IMG/VR virus record: IMGVR_UViG_3300035670_011224
Coordinates: 88,430 to 152,429 of that record
Reading direction: 5' to 3' (one strand)
DNA from: a virus
Length of the DNA stretch: 64,000 nt
The translations under genes and the position numbers were made by a program. Below the pieces are notes generated by a model. That model ran no database searches and had not been told where the DNA came from. It worked only from the letters and a program-made list of their open reading frames with translations. Numbering within the stretch: the stretch's first letter is position 1; each line of letters begins with the position of its first letter. Below are positions 1-9,433 of the stretch, piece by piece.

Positions 1-235
1 GGGTCTTTGTTTGGGTGGGCGTTTTTGTAGGAGTTCTTGTTTGTGTTGGTGTTTTTGTTGGTGTTTTTGTTGGTGTTCTGGTTGGCGTTTTTGTAGGTGT
101 TCTGGTTGGATTCGGAGTTTTAGTGGGAGTTCGTGTTTGTGTTGGTGTTGGTGTGCTAGTTTTTGTTGGTGTTGGAGTAATAGTAGGTGTTAGAGTATTG
201 GTAGGAGTATTTGTTGGAGTTGGAGTTGGTGTTTT
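1..235 (-). repeat. TP-rich coding tandem repeat
   Basis: A degenerate period of about 12-18 bases encodes Thr-Pro-Thr-(Lys/Arg/Gln/Asn)-Thr-Pro units in the lectin-like gene and continues off the left edge. It is mucin-like, low-complexity coding sequence rather than a non-coding satellite. Confidence 0.85.
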
Positions 236-865
236 TGATGGTAAAATAATAGGACTAGTACTACTACAATTAATAAATAAATTACTAATAATATTAACTA
301 AATCACCATTTGTTTGTATCGGATCACTAGTATACAAAGGATTTGTCACACCTTTTTTATATAGTTTTATTATGTGATAATTATTTTCTTTACTATTTTT
401 ACTAGTATTATAATTTTTGAAATCTAATGATAAATTACAAGAACAAGGCCGAATTATTTCGGCAGATGCGCAAAAATTGCCAATATTATCAAACCATGTT
501 CCAGTATCAAAGATACCCAAATAAAGATATCCTGTTGTTGATGCTGTAAATATATGATTAGTTCCTATTGTAATACTATTATTTGTAGTAAAAGGTATTG
601 TGCTACTATTTATATTAGATATAACACCAAAAGCAGTATTATAGTACAGTCCATTGAATCCATTTGCGTCGCTATTACAAAAAGTTCCATAATAACATGA
701 TACGCATCCTCTAACATTCACAGAAACTATATCTCCAGCATTTACAAACAATGATGTGTTTTTTAAGGTTGAGCCATCATTATAGTTTAATCTGGTTTCA
801 TTATTATTACAAATTGTTTCAATAATATTAGAACAATTATTTTGTATATTATTAGTATTATTCAT
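1..865 (-). CDS. LecA-like lectin domain protein with TP-rich tail (partial)
   Basis: The reading frame opens with ATG at 865 and runs without a stop off the left edge, so the C-terminus is missing. Residues about 40-135 resemble the PA-IL/LecA galactose-binding fold: a GDIVSV strand, a TIPFTTN stretch, and a YLYLGIFD segment followed by a calcium-site-like run with D120, T123, D126 and N127, which line up with the LecA ligands D100, T104, N107 and N108. From about residue 210 the protein is a (T/S)P-rich tandem repeat with K, R, Q and N variants. No signal peptide is visible. The gene is the last of four repetitive large genes on this strand and probably encodes a carbohydrate-binding surface or fibre protein. 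The fold call comes from pattern similarity only. Confidence 0.7.
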   Translation of the reverse strand, partial: MNNTNNIQNNCSNIIETICNNNETRLNYNDGSTLKNTSLFVNAGDIVSVNVRGCVSCYYGTFCNSDANGFNGLYYNTAFGVISNINSSTIPFTTNNSITIGTNHIFTASTTGYLYLGIFDTGTWFDNIGNFCASAEIIRPCSCNLSLDFKNYNTSKNSKENNYHIIKLYKKGVTNPLYTSDPIQTNGDLVNIISNLFINCSSTSPIILPSKTPTPTPTNTPTNTLTPTITPTPTKTSTPTPTQTRTPTKTPNPTRTPTKTPTRTPTKTPTKTPTQTRTPTKTPTQTKT

Positions 866-883
866 AATGTATTACTTAAAATT

Positions 884-1765
884 TTATGTTGTAATTATTC
901 TTTCTGTCCAAGAAATTCCACTATCAGTACTGGTATAAATATGTCCGACATATACAGTGGAAACTAGTTTGGTTCCATCGGCACTACTAGTAATACGATA
1001 CCAGTTTCGATTATTTTCTCTCGCTATCCAAGACACCCCACTATCAATACTTGTATAAATTTGTCCATTTTCTACAACAGCAGCAAGTTTAGTTCCATCA
1101 CTACTACTGGTTATATCTATCCATTGTCTTTGTCCTGATGCAAATCGTGCAATCCAAGTTGCGCCACTATCGGAACTAGTATAAATATATCCATTATATA
1201 CAGTTGCTGCTAATTTAGTTCCATCACTGCTGCTGGTTATAGCAGTCCAAGCATGAACCATATTAGAAATAGATCTGACTGTCCAATTTACTCCGCTATC
1301 AGAACTAGTGTAAATATCTCCATTATTAATTGATACTGCTAATTTTACACCATCACTACTACTAGTAACTCTAATTAAACCAGCAGAAATTGTGGTTATT
1401 CTGTTCGTCCAATTAGCTCCACTATCAATACTAGTCGAGACTCCACCGCTATTACTTGCAACTAGCTTAACCCCATTAGAATTACTAGCTATATCAATCC
1501 AAAATATATAATTATTATTTTTTAGTGTCCAATTGATTCCACTATCGGAACTAGTATAAACATCACCATTACCTATAATTGCTACAAGATTATTTCCATC
1601 GTCACTACTAGCAATAGCTTTCCATTGTCGATTACTTTGTGTTGCTAGTCTTGCTATCCAGTTGGTCCCACTGTCACTACTTGTATAAATTTGTCCATTC
1701 CAAGCAACAGCAGCAAGTTTAGTTCCATCACTACTACTGGTAATATCGCTCCATGGTTTGCTATA
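884..1765 (-). repeat. Seven BNR-like coding repeats
   Basis: Seven in-frame copies of about 126 bases encode a [11 protein letters not shown]..[14 protein letters not shown] pattern. The DSG-x-x-W box recurs as DSGTNW, DSGINW, DSGANW, DSGVNW, DSGATW, DSGVSW and DSGISW. The count of seven matches a closed beta-propeller. Confidence 0.85.
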
Positions 1766-4033
1766 GTTTGTTGGAGTAACTGTTGGCGTGACTGTTGGTG
1801 TAGTGTTTGGTGTTGTCGCGGGAGTAGATGTTAGCGTAATAGTTGGCGTTGGAGTAGTTGTTTGGGTTACTGTATTTGTGGGAGTAACTGTTGGTGTTAC
1901 TGTTGGAGTAAGAGTATTAGTCTGGGTGGTTGTTGGTGTAACTGTGTTAGATGGAGTAACTGTTGGAGACACTGTTGGTGTTGCCGTATTGGTAGGAGTA
2001 ACTGTCGGTGTTACTGTGTTCGATGTAGTAACAGCTGGTGTTGCTGTAACTGTTGGCGTTGTCGTATTGGATGGAGTAACTGTTGGGGTTACAGTATTAC
2101 TCGGAGTAACTGTTGGGGTTGCAGTATTACTCGGAGTAACTGTTGGGGTTGCAGTATTACTCGGAGTAACTGTTGGGGTCGCAGTATTACTCGGAGTAAC
2201 TGTTGGAGTAACTGTGTTGGATGGAGACACCGTCGGCGTTACTGTTGGAGTAACTGTGTTAGATGGAGACACCGTTGGCGTTGCTGTTGGAGTAATACTA
2301 CTTGTAGGAGTAACTGTCGAAGTGGCTGTTGGTGTGGTGGTTGGTGTTGTTGTTGGAGTAGATGTTGGCGTAATAGTTGGTGTTGGAGTAGGCTTGGGAG
2401 TATTTAGTATAATTTTAATAGATTGATTTTTAATATCACAATAATTATTTTTAATATGAGGATTATAAGAATTTATAGTTGGTTGAATATATGATTGATT
2501 ATTACTAATAATTTTAATATGATTGCTACAAGAGATGTTATTGGATTGTACAACGTGAGGATTAATATGATTAATAGTTGGTGGAGTATACAGCATATTA
2601 TTTCCAATAATTTTTATAGAAGAGTTATTTGAACATTGTTTTTGATATGTTATTGGTTCAACATAAGGATTGTCGCATCCGTAGCATCTAGACTCTTTTG
2701 TTGATGCTTTGATAGTGCTTCCATTGGAACTAGCACAATTACCATAAATTATTATTTGATATTTATCAGTATAAAAATTAGTTATTTCAATAGGATCGAA
2801 TGTGATATTTGTAGAATTAATAACGCAATTATTTTTTTCAACATATTCTTCTACACATATATAATAACAGCATTCTCCAACACAAGACGATGGAAGCGGC
2901 GTAGATGCTGGTGTTGGCGTTGGCGTGAGTGTGGGAGTTGCTGATGGTGGTGGTCGCGGACTTGGGGACGAAGATGGTAATGGCGGAGACGGTGGACTCG
3001 GAGGACTAGGTGGCGATGGTGGACTTGGTGGACTTGGTGGACTTGGAGGCGATGGAGGACTTGGTGGGCTTGGAGGTGATGGAGGACTTGGTGGCGATGG
3101 TGGACTCGGTGGACTTGGAGGTGATGGTGGACTTGGTGGACTTGGTGGCGACGGAGGACTTGGCGGCGATGGTGGACTTGGTGGCGAAGGCGGCGATGGT
3201 GGACTTGGTGGCGAAGGCGGCGATGGTGGACTTGGTGGCGAAGGCGGCGACGGTGGACTTGGAGGCGATGGTGGACTTGGTGGACTTGGTGGACTTGGTG
3301 GACTTGGCGGCGAAGGCGGACTTGGTGGACTTGGTGGCGACGGAGGACTTGGCGGCGAAGGCGGACTTGGTGGACTTGGTGGCGAAGGCGGCGATGGTGG
3401 ACTTGGCGGCGATGGTGGACTTGGCGGTGAAGGAGGACTTGGTGGCGAAGGCGGCGATGGTGGACTCGGTGGACTCGGAGGACTAGGTGGCGACGGAGGA
3501 CCGGGTGGCGGTGGCGGTGGTGGCGGCGAACAACCCTCGCTACTACAAGAAGGACACTGAGGACAAGCAGATGCTCCGCCGCCTTCTTCTATACATTGAC
3601 CACACGTTGGACTAGAAGGATTGGTATCGCAAAATAGAAATTTAGTACAGCACGGATCTTGTTCTGGACAAGGATCCTCTGGTGTGCAGACTTTAACTAG
3701 GTTGTTCGGGCTGTTTGGGCAACAACGACTCTCAGGATTTACTCCATCAGTTTCTTGATTAAAAATTATATTACAATCGTTTTCATCTTTACCCATATAA
3801 CAACTACCTTGTACTAATCCTGTAAAAACTCCATTCTGATCTGCACAAGCTTCAAAACTTGTAGTATAGAACGGAGCACCTTGACAAGTTCTAAGACCAT
3901 TATTACAATCAACAATTTGCTCAACTGGACATTGTTGATCGCATGGTATCTGTGAAACTATTTTACAAGTGCCACATATACCTCCTTCATATTCTAAACT
4001 ATTAATAGTATCTTGTAATTGTAATTTTTTCAT
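884..4033 (-). CDS. Giant composite fibre-like protein: Cys-rich head, PPS and TP repeats, BNR propeller
   Basis: This 1049-residue protein has four visible parts. Residues 1-169 form a Cys-rich head with no signal peptide. Residues about 170-350 are PPS/PP repeats. Residues 370-540 form a middle part with [10 protein letters not shown] and three loose copies of an SIKII..N repeat. Residues 545-755 are TPTVTPSNT-type repeats. Residues about 756-1049 hold seven repeats of about 42 residues ending in DSGxxW, as expected of a seven-bladed BNR/Ycf48-like propeller. Stiff proline-rich stalks with terminal propeller or lectin domains are typical of adhesins and fibres. The gene is followed by the lectin gene after 18 bases and preceded by two other Cys-rich genes. 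Role inferred from architecture; no family name is certain. Confidence 0.75.
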   Translation of the reverse strand: MKKLQLQDTINSLEYEGGICGTCKIVSQIPCDQQCPVEQIVDCNNGLRTCQGAPFYTTSFEACADQNGVFTGLVQGSCYMGKDENDCNIIFNQETDGVNPESRCCPNSPNNLVKVCTPEDPCPEQDPCCTKFLFCDTNPSSPTCGQCIEEGGGASACPQCPSCSSEGCSPPPPPPPPGPPSPPSPPSPPSPPSPPSPPSPPSPPSPPSPPSPPSPPSPPSPPSPPSPPSPPSPPSPPSPPSPPSPPSPPSPPSPPSPPSPPSPPSPPSPPSPPSPPSPPSPPSPPSPPSPPSPPSPPSPPSPPSPPSPPSPPSPPSPPSPPSPPSPPSPPSPPSPPSPPSPPSPPSPPSPPLPSSSPSPRPPPSATPTLTPTPTPASTPLPSSCVGECCYYICVEEYVEKNNCVINSTNITFDPIEITNFYTDKYQIIIYGNCASSNGSTIKASTKESRCYGCDNPYVEPITYQKQCSNNSSIKIIGNNMLYTPPTINHINPHVVQSNNISCSNHIKIISNNQSYIQPTINSYNPHIKNNYCDIKNQSIKIILNTPKPTPTPTITPTSTPTTTPTTTPTATSTVTPTSSITPTATPTVSPSNTVTPTVTPTVSPSNTVTPTVTPSNTATPTVTPSNTATPTVTPSNTATPTVTPSNTVTPTVTPSNTTTPTVTATPAVTTSNTVTPTVTPTNTATPTVSPTVTPSNTVTPTTTQTNTLTPTVTPTVTPTNTVTQTTTPTPTITLTSTPATTPNTTPTVTPTVTPTNYSKPWSDITSSSDGTKLAAVAWNGQIYTSSDSGTNWIARLATQSNRQWKAIASSDDGNNLVAIIGNGDVYTSSDSGINWTLKNNNYIFWIDIASNSNGVKLVASNSGGVSTSIDSGANWTNRITTISAGLIRVTSSSDGVKLAVSINNGDIYTSSDSGVNWTVRSISNMVHAWTAITSSSDGTKLAATVYNGYIYTSSDSGATWIARFASGQRQWIDITSSSDGTKLAAVVENGQIYTSIDSGVSWIARENNRNWYRITSSADGTKLVSTVYVGHIYTSTDSGISWTERIITT
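1766..2400 (-). repeat. TP-rich coding repeat (TPTVTPSNT units)
   Basis: Tandem Thr-Pro-Thr-Val-Thr-Pro-Ser-Asn-Thr units encode a likely extended, O-glycosylatable linker inside the 884-4033 gene. Several adjacent copies near 2090-2200 are almost identical at the DNA level, so recent copy-number change is likely. Confidence 0.85.
2985..3525 (-). repeat. PPS coding repeat
   Basis: About 180 residues of Ser-Pro-Pro units are encoded by degenerate 9-base repeats. The plus strand appears as a G/T-rich repeat. The composition is like algal or plant hydroxyproline-rich glycoproteins, which is an analogy of sequence only. Confidence 0.9.
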
Positions 4034-4087
4034 TTTATTTTTTAAAAATAAGAATTCTTTTTAATTAACTGTGATAATATACAGTGA

Positions 4088-5548
4088 TTATGCTCCAGGA
4101 ACATCAATACATATTCCATTTCTACAAATTTGTCGATCAGTACAGCAATTACGTCCACAACAAGGATTATGATCTGGACCGGCGATAGGACACGCCATAA
4201 AATCACAACATACGTATTCACTTTTCTTTAGACATTGTAAATTAGCAATATTAGTAATATCTCCACAACAAACTTCATTGTCTTCACAACAATTTGCGCT
4301 TCCACAACAAAATTTATTATCAGGACATATATGAGCCAACGGCGTACCAGCAAAACAACATTTGCTTCCTCTTTGCTGATAGCAACCACCACCCGGACAA
4401 CAAGTTTCACCAGGATTGCAGCTTTCGATGTCCGATCCTCCTTTATCGGGACAATTTTTACATACTCTTCTACATTTTCCATCTCCGCATACTTTTTCGC
4501 CTTGTTCGCAGCATCTAGGCTGTCCACTCCCATCTTTTCCGGCTCTACGCTCTGAACAACACTGGCCGGCATGCCATTTGTGTCCTTTAGCACAACATAC
4601 TTCTGTATTGCGCTCGGGAGCAGGAAAACACCTTTCTCCTGCTTTTGTGTTGCAGTAAGAACCTGTATCGCAATTACATCGTATAAATCCTGGATATTCG
4701 CAAAATACATTATTACACACTGGATCCCATTGGGCAGTGCCTTTTTTTCCAGATTGTGGAGGGCATGTAAAACAAGTTGGACCCTGAGGTGTGTTCTTGC
4801 AGTCTTCCCTGACACAGCATTTTCCACCACAAGAAATCTCTCTATTACTACAACACTGTTTTGTTCCATCATTTTTCTGTATAATTTTATCAGTCCTACA
4901 ACATGTTCCATTAGATAAACATGAATGTGTAGCCATATTACACGGTTTTTTATTACAGCATACAAATCCGTCCTTGAGCAATATTCCATTACAACATTGC
5001 TCTTCATCTACACAATTATCTTCGCAACATATTTGCCCACTATCAGTATCACAGCCACATCGTTGCTCTCCACACGGTCCTGCGCAATTTGCATCAGCTT
5101 GAGTTGAGAATTCTTCATTATTTACTATAAATCTATCACATTTAGTTTTTATAATTTTACCATCACAACATTCTTCGTCCAGAGCTAAAATCTTTCCGCC
5201 ACAACAGGCTGTTGATAATACGCATTGTCCATTACAACAAGTTTTTATACTATTAGTAGTATCACAACATGAGTCTCCGCAAGTTGTTAATGGAGGTTTT
5301 TGATCTTCACAAGTATGATATTCTGTTGTGCTCCACGATGTATAATGCACACATTCTCCATACTTAATATCTCCATCATTGCAACTATCTCCTAAATTAT
5401 CATTTGTGGAACAATAACAATTATCATCACAATCTTGCTCTAAAAACCACATAGGTTTGGAAAAAATTTCATTTTGAACTTCTATACTAATATGTTCTAA
5501 TGAAGGAATTCCACATCTCCACCAGCAAGAAGAATTACAATTATTCAT
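4088..5548 (-). CDS. Cysteine-rich granulin-like repeat protein
   Basis: This 486-residue protein is dominated by cysteine, with repeated CC pairs and units such as CCNGxC, CCEDNC, CCGRNCC and CCPGGGC, all spaced like small disulfide-knot modules. It has a short WW-containing N-terminus and no signal peptide or membrane segment. It lies between two other Cys-rich genes with 30-55 base gaps on the same strand, so the three are probably co-transcribed. The repeat style resembles granulin/EGF-like modules, but I cannot assign a family. Function unknown; a disulfide-stabilised virion surface protein is the simplest guess. Confidence 0.65.
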   Translation of the reverse strand: MNNCNSSCWWRCGIPSLEHISIEVQNEIFSKPMWFLEQDCDDNCYCSTNDNLGDSCNDGDIKYGECVHYTSWSTTEYHTCEDQKPPLTTCGDSCCDTTNSIKTCCNGQCVLSTACCGGKILALDEECCDGKIIKTKCDRFIVNNEEFSTQADANCAGPCGEQRCGCDTDSGQICCEDNCVDEEQCCNGILLKDGFVCCNKKPCNMATHSCLSNGTCCRTDKIIQKNDGTKQCCSNREISCGGKCCVREDCKNTPQGPTCFTCPPQSGKKGTAQWDPVCNNVFCEYPGFIRCNCDTGSYCNTKAGERCFPAPERNTEVCCAKGHKWHAGQCCSERRAGKDGSGQPRCCEQGEKVCGDGKCRRVCKNCPDKGGSDIESCNPGETCCPGGGCYQQRGSKCCFAGTPLAHICPDNKFCCGSANCCEDNEVCCGDITNIANLQCLKKSEYVCCDFMACPIAGPDHNPCCGRNCCTDRQICRNGICIDVPGA

Positions 5549-5578
5549 TTTGATAATCCTTTGAAGTTTTATTTAAAT

Positions 5579-8374
5579 TTAGCACCATTTAATACATTCG
5601 GTATAAGTATCACTATCTTCGTCAATATCACATTTCATACACCTATCTCCAAAACTACAGCCAACACAAGATCCATCAACGCATTTTCTACATAATTTTT
5701 GACTACATTGATTAATACAAACAGCAGAACCTGGAAAAATTGATGAGCTACATATCTCACATTTTGTAGTGTCGCACTTTAGTACACACTCTCCATTTTG
5801 ACACTCTTCGCATTTTTTAGGATCGCACTTAGTGACACATTGTCCATTTATACATACTTCACATTTATTTTTATCACATTTGTTAACACATCCACCTTTA
5901 TTATCACACTCTTCGCATTTTTTACTATCGCAATTGATTATACAATTACCTCTAGAGTCGCATGTTTCGCATTTAGCAGCGTCGCATTTTGCAACACATT
6001 TATTATTTTCGCACTTTTCACATAATATGCTACAATTAGGTACACAATTTCCACGTTCGCATCTTTCGCATTCGTTACATTTTGATTCGCATTTTCCTTT
6101 TCCATCACATATTTCACAATTATTGCGATTACAAACAACAACACAACCGATTGGGCCACATACTTCACATTTGTCTGGATTACATATATATATACAGTTT
6201 TTATTTATACAACTTACGCAAGGATTGTTTTTACATTGCGAAACACAATTTCCACCAATACATTCTTCACATAAAAATTCGTTACATGATGATTTACATA
6301 CTCCTTGATCGCAATATTCACATTCTTTACAAGTAGACACACAATTTCCTTTGCCATCACATTGTAAACATTGTTTTGAGTCACATCCACCATCTACACA
6401 TTGATTATTAACACAAATTTGACAGTCATTACATATGTTGGTACATTTTCCACTAAGATCACAATCCGAACAATCTCCACACTTAGGAACACACTCTCCT
6501 TTTGCATTATCGCATTTTAAACACGGAGATGCTTCCGAACATGATTTATATCCCTTATCGGTACAAACCGTACATGGTGGACCTGATTCTACACAACTTC
6601 TACTACCATTTATCATTACACATTTTCTACCGGAACATTGTGGAGTAGAACATGGATCAACACACTTTCCATTTACACAATCTAAACAAGGATCATCACA
6701 AAAACATTTTTCGTCTTTACATTTGCAAGATCCACATTCACAACAAGGGTCTTTTACACATTTTCCATCTTCACAAATTTCGCATAATAATTCATTGCAT
6801 GACGATTTACAATGTCCATTTTTACATATTTCGCAATTATCTGGTTTACAAAATATTTTACAATCACCGAATTCTTTATCGCACTCTTCACATTGTTCGG
6901 CTCTGCAAGTATATACGCATCTTCCTTGACCATCACACTCTAAACATTTTTTTGGATCACATGATGATACACACTGTCCATTTTCACATATTTCGCAATT
7001 TAGATAATCACAACTATCTTTACAAAAAGATCCAGTACATCTCAAACAATTATTACTATCGCAACTATCTACACATTTTCCATTTTCACAGTCGTAGCAG
7101 CCGTTACATTTGGGTGTACACCATCCACCAGAACAAATTTCACATTCATTGCATTGATTTTTACATACTCCGTTGTCACAAATTTCGCATTTACTTTTGT
7201 CACATTTAGAATAACATCTTCCAGATAAACATTCTAAGCAGCTTTTGGGATCGCAAGGATCTACGCATTTAGAATTACCGTCACAAACTAAACATGAATT
7301 TTTACCACCACAAGCACTTACACATTGGTCATTTTCGCACACCATACAATTTTTACCGTCACAACCATCCACGCACTGATCGTCGATACATCTTTGACAA
7401 CCACTACACGAATTGTAACATGTGCCATCGCAACGCAAACAATTACCACTACATTTTGGAACACATTCACCTGTTTGATAATTACATACTAAACACGAAG
7501 ACGCTTGAGAACATGGTAGATAACCCTGTTGTGTACAAGCTCTACAAAATCCTCCATTATCAACACACGAAGGTTCTCCATCTACTAAAACACATTTTCT
7601 ACCAGGACACTCTGGTGTAGTACATCGATCAACACACTCTCCGTCTTTACAAACTTCACAAGCACTATCACAAACACATGTTTCGTTTTCGCATTTACAA
7701 GATCCACATTCGCAGCAAGGATCTTTTACACATTCACCGTCTTCGCAAATTTCACATTCTTTACAAATTGATTCACAAACATCTCCTGCGCAACGTTGAC
7801 AATTTTCTTTCTTACAAGGATTAATGCATTTACCATTTTCACAAACATTACATCCTTTACAGATTATACCACAACATTTATCTCTATTTCCACAACAAGG
7901 ATCATTTGATCCGCAACATGGATCGGTGTTATTGCAGCATGGTCCACGACAATTTTTATATCCGCCGGGAGACGGCGGGCTTGGTGGACTTGGTGGACTA
8001 GGAGGAGACGGCGGGCTCGGAGGAGGCGGTGAAGGAGGAGGAGGTGGTGGTGGTGGTGGTGGTGGTGGTGGTGGTGGTGGTGGTGGTGGTGGTGGAGGTG
8101 GCGGGGGAGGAGGTGGAGGAGATGGCGGTGGCGGGGGTGGAGGCGAAGGAGGTGGCGACGATGAACATATTCCTCCATAAACCTGGCCATTTGTTGGGTT
8201 GGCTACTGGAGGAGGTGGACAAAAAGGTTCACATCCATCGGGACAAGGTATAGATATCATCCATGTACAAGATTGAGATCCATCATCATTGGCCACACAA
8301 ACAGCAGTGTATTGACAGTCACATCCTGGTGTGCTGGCTAGTGGTTCTATATTAAAAATATTTTTTATTTTCAT
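5579..8374 (-). CDS. Very long Cys-repeat protein with polyproline hinge
   Basis: This is a 931-residue protein. Residues 1-73 form an N-terminal module with six or more cysteines. Residues about 74-137 are an almost pure proline run ending in PPS units. Residues 140-931 are several dozen short repeats of the form CxxCxxGxCVxxCd, about 15-17 residues each. A larger block (CEICEDG.CVKDPCCECGS through GECVPKC) occurs twice, near residues 205-300 and 515-620, showing internal duplication. There is no signal peptide. The architecture suggests a long disulfide-laced rod on a proline stalk. The start overlaps the end of the neighbouring nucleotidyltransferase-like gene by four bases. I know of no named family that fits the whole protein. 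Confidence 0.7.
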   Translation of the reverse strand: MKIKNIFNIEPLASTPGCDCQYTAVCVANDDGSQSCTWMISIPCPDGCEPFCPPPPVANPTNGQVYGGICSSSPPPSPPPPPPPSPPPPPPPPPPPPPPPPPPPPPPPPPPPPPSPPPPSPPSPPSPPSPPSPPSPGGYKNCRGPCCNNTDPCCGSNDPCCGNRDKCCGIICKGCNVCENGKCINPCKKENCQRCAGDVCESICKECEICEDGECVKDPCCECGSCKCENETCVCDSACEVCKDGECVDRCTTPECPGRKCVLVDGEPSCVDNGGFCRACTQQGYLPCSQASSCLVCNYQTGECVPKCSGNCLRCDGTCYNSCSGCQRCIDDQCVDGCDGKNCMVCENDQCVSACGGKNSCLVCDGNSKCVDPCDPKSCLECLSGRCYSKCDKSKCEICDNGVCKNQCNECEICSGGWCTPKCNGCYDCENGKCVDSCDSNNCLRCTGSFCKDSCDYLNCEICENGQCVSSCDPKKCLECDGQGRCVYTCRAEQCEECDKEFGDCKIFCKPDNCEICKNGHCKSSCNELLCEICEDGKCVKDPCCECGSCKCKDEKCFCDDPCLDCVNGKCVDPCSTPQCSGRKCVMINGSRSCVESGPPCTVCTDKGYKSCSEASPCLKCDNAKGECVPKCGDCSDCDLSGKCTNICNDCQICVNNQCVDGGCDSKQCLQCDGKGNCVSTCKECEYCDQGVCKSSCNEFLCEECIGGNCVSQCKNNPCVSCINKNCIYICNPDKCEVCGPIGCVVVCNRNNCEICDGKGKCESKCNECERCERGNCVPNCSILCEKCENNKCVAKCDAAKCETCDSRGNCIINCDSKKCEECDNKGGCVNKCDKNKCEVCINGQCVTKCDPKKCEECQNGECVLKCDTTKCEICSSSIFPGSAVCINQCSQKLCRKCVDGSCVGCSFGDRCMKCDIDEDSDTYTECIKWC
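7965..8155 (-). repeat. Polyproline-coding (GGT/CCA) tract
   Basis: A near-perfect trinucleotide run near 8040-8100 and its flanks encode about 60 prolines with scattered serines. It is prone to slippage, so its length may vary between relatives and assemblies. Confidence 0.9.
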
Positions 8375-8793
8375 AGTATATTATTTTTATTCATATTAAT
8401 TGTTTCTATAAGTTTAGTTTTAGAAATAATTTTTAATTTTAGATCAAAAAAATAATCGATAATATAATTATTAGTATCAGTTAAATTAGTATAATTAATA
8501 TCTATACTTTTTTTAGAATACTTAAACATATCTATATATTCATTTGAGTCTAAAATTTTTGTTCTAATTCCATGACTACTTAGAATACTATTAGCTTCTA
8601 GTGCTCGATCATATCTATAAAGAGTATTAAATATATTTAGTAAATTATTGATACTATCTTCTATTATAAAATCCATATCGTTTGATTTACTCATTATTTT
8701 ATATCCATAATAATTAGCTGCAACACTTCCTGTTAGTATCATATTAACGTTATTATTTAATAATTCTTGTATTAATTTTAATCTTGGCGTCAT
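8371..8793 (-). CDS. Small nucleotidyltransferase-fold protein
   Basis: This 140-residue protein opens with a helix, then LTGSVAANYYG (residues about 20-30) and SNDMDFII (about 37-44). This is the G-S-x(n)-D-x-D signature of the polymerase-beta-like nucleotidyltransferase fold seen in AbiEii/MNT and tRNA-modifying enzymes. The rest is short, with no partner antitoxin gene visible. The start codon lies inside a terminator hairpin of the upstream gene, and the stop overlaps the next gene by four bases. It could be a toxin-like or host-take-over nucleotidyltransferase; the substrate is unknown. Confidence 0.55.
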   Translation of the reverse strand: MTPRLKLIQELLNNNVNMILTGSVAANYYGYKIMSKSNDMDFIIEDSINNLLNIFNTLYRYDRALEANSILSSHGIRTKILDSNEYIDMFKYSKKSIDINYTNLTDTNNYIIDYFFDLKLKIISKTKLIETINMNKNNIL

Positions 8794-8830
8794 AAAAAAT
8801 AAGCCAAGGTTATTAGCCCTGGCTTATTAT
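8793..8830 (-). terminator. Rho-independent terminator after the 8857-9384 gene
   Basis: On the minus strand an 11-12 bp stem (AATAAGCCAGGG paired with CCTTGGCTTATT) with a short AT-rich loop is followed directly by TTTTTTA. It sits just downstream of the 175-residue gene and overlaps the start of the next one. Confidence 0.85.
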
Positions 8831-8856
8831 AAACAAACTATTAGTTAAAATTATAA

Positions 8857-9384
8857 TCAGCCGGTTTTGGCTTTATAATTATCTTGAACCGGAACCTTGG
8901 CTCCTGTTTTGTATACCAATTCACCAGGAACGCTACGGGTTGGTGTTGCTGCTTCGTCTGTGCCTGGACTTTCTGTTGTGGCTGTTGGAGGAGTAGTCCA
9001 AGTGCCAGTATAGATATTCCAGTAACCAGCTCTTATAGCAGTAGCAATTTTATTAACTTTGTAACTTTCTCTTTTGTGAAGTAGTCTTAAATTACCAGGA
9101 ACAAGAGCACCACTTTGTAGAAATGGCTTACTAACTGTAGCAAGGGTTGTTGTTACTCTTTTTGCTACTGGTCTTTGATTGTCATATTTGAATGTGCCAG
9201 CGCTTAAAGATTTGTCTGTGTCTGCTCCGTCTACCACAGTAGAACCAAAAACACTAACATTTTGATCGCCTAAAGCCACATTATCAACTAGTGTTGATGA
9301 ACCAGCATTTTTCACAGCACCGCCAACATTTTTGGTGCTAGTTGCTGTTACAGCAGATGTACCATCGCTTTGAACTGTTGCCAT
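8857..9384 (-). CDS. Unknown Ala/Thr/Val-rich protein in its own transcription unit
   Basis: This 175-residue protein is rich in Ala, Thr, Val and Gly, has no cysteine, membrane segment or signal peptide, and ends in basic KAKTG. Residues about 85-120 contain a charged helix-like segment (LLHKRESYKVNK). Codon choice is less AT-biased than in its neighbours. It has a TATAAT-type promoter (9418-9427), a strong GGAGATTTTATT ribosome site and a strong terminator, so it appears to be an independent, highly expressed gene. An abundant virion protein such as a decoration or tube component is plausible, but no family is recognised. Confidence 0.6.
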   Translation of the reverse strand: MATVQSDGTSAVTATSTKNVGGAVKNAGSSTLVDNVALGDQNVSVFGSTVVDGADTDKSLSAGTFKYDNQRPVAKRVTTTLATVSKPFLQSGALVPGNLRLLHKRESYKVNKIATAIRAGYWNIYTGTWTTPPTATTESPGTDEAATPTRSVPGELVYKTGAKVPVQDNYKAKTG

Positions 9385-9417
9385 AATAAAATCTCCATTA
9401 TGTTAGGAATGCAACAG

Positions 9418-9427
9418 ATTATACACC
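9418..9427 (-). promoter_or_regulatory. Promoter element GGTGTATAAT
   Basis: GGTGTATAAT reads toward the 8857-9384 gene, about 34 bases before its ATG. The TATAAT is a perfect -10 hexamer, and the GGTG prefix recurs upstream of at least seven other genes in the window. Confidence 0.6.
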
Positions 9428-9433
9428 AAAAAA

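Noticed and set aside
1788-2426. Plus-strand valine-rich ORF over the TP repeat
   Set aside because: Product of translating the TP repeat in reverse; low complexity, no domain, no supporting ribosome site.
2925-3560. Plus-strand glycine-rich, collagen-like ORF (GLGGDGG units)
   Set aside because: It is the mirror of the PPS repeat in the minus-strand gene, which has the better start, domains on both sides and matching strand context.
5579-7960. Regular short repeats suggested a CRISPR-like or satellite array
   Set aside because: The units are in-frame codons for a Cys ladder with variable sequence, not identical repeats with unique spacers.
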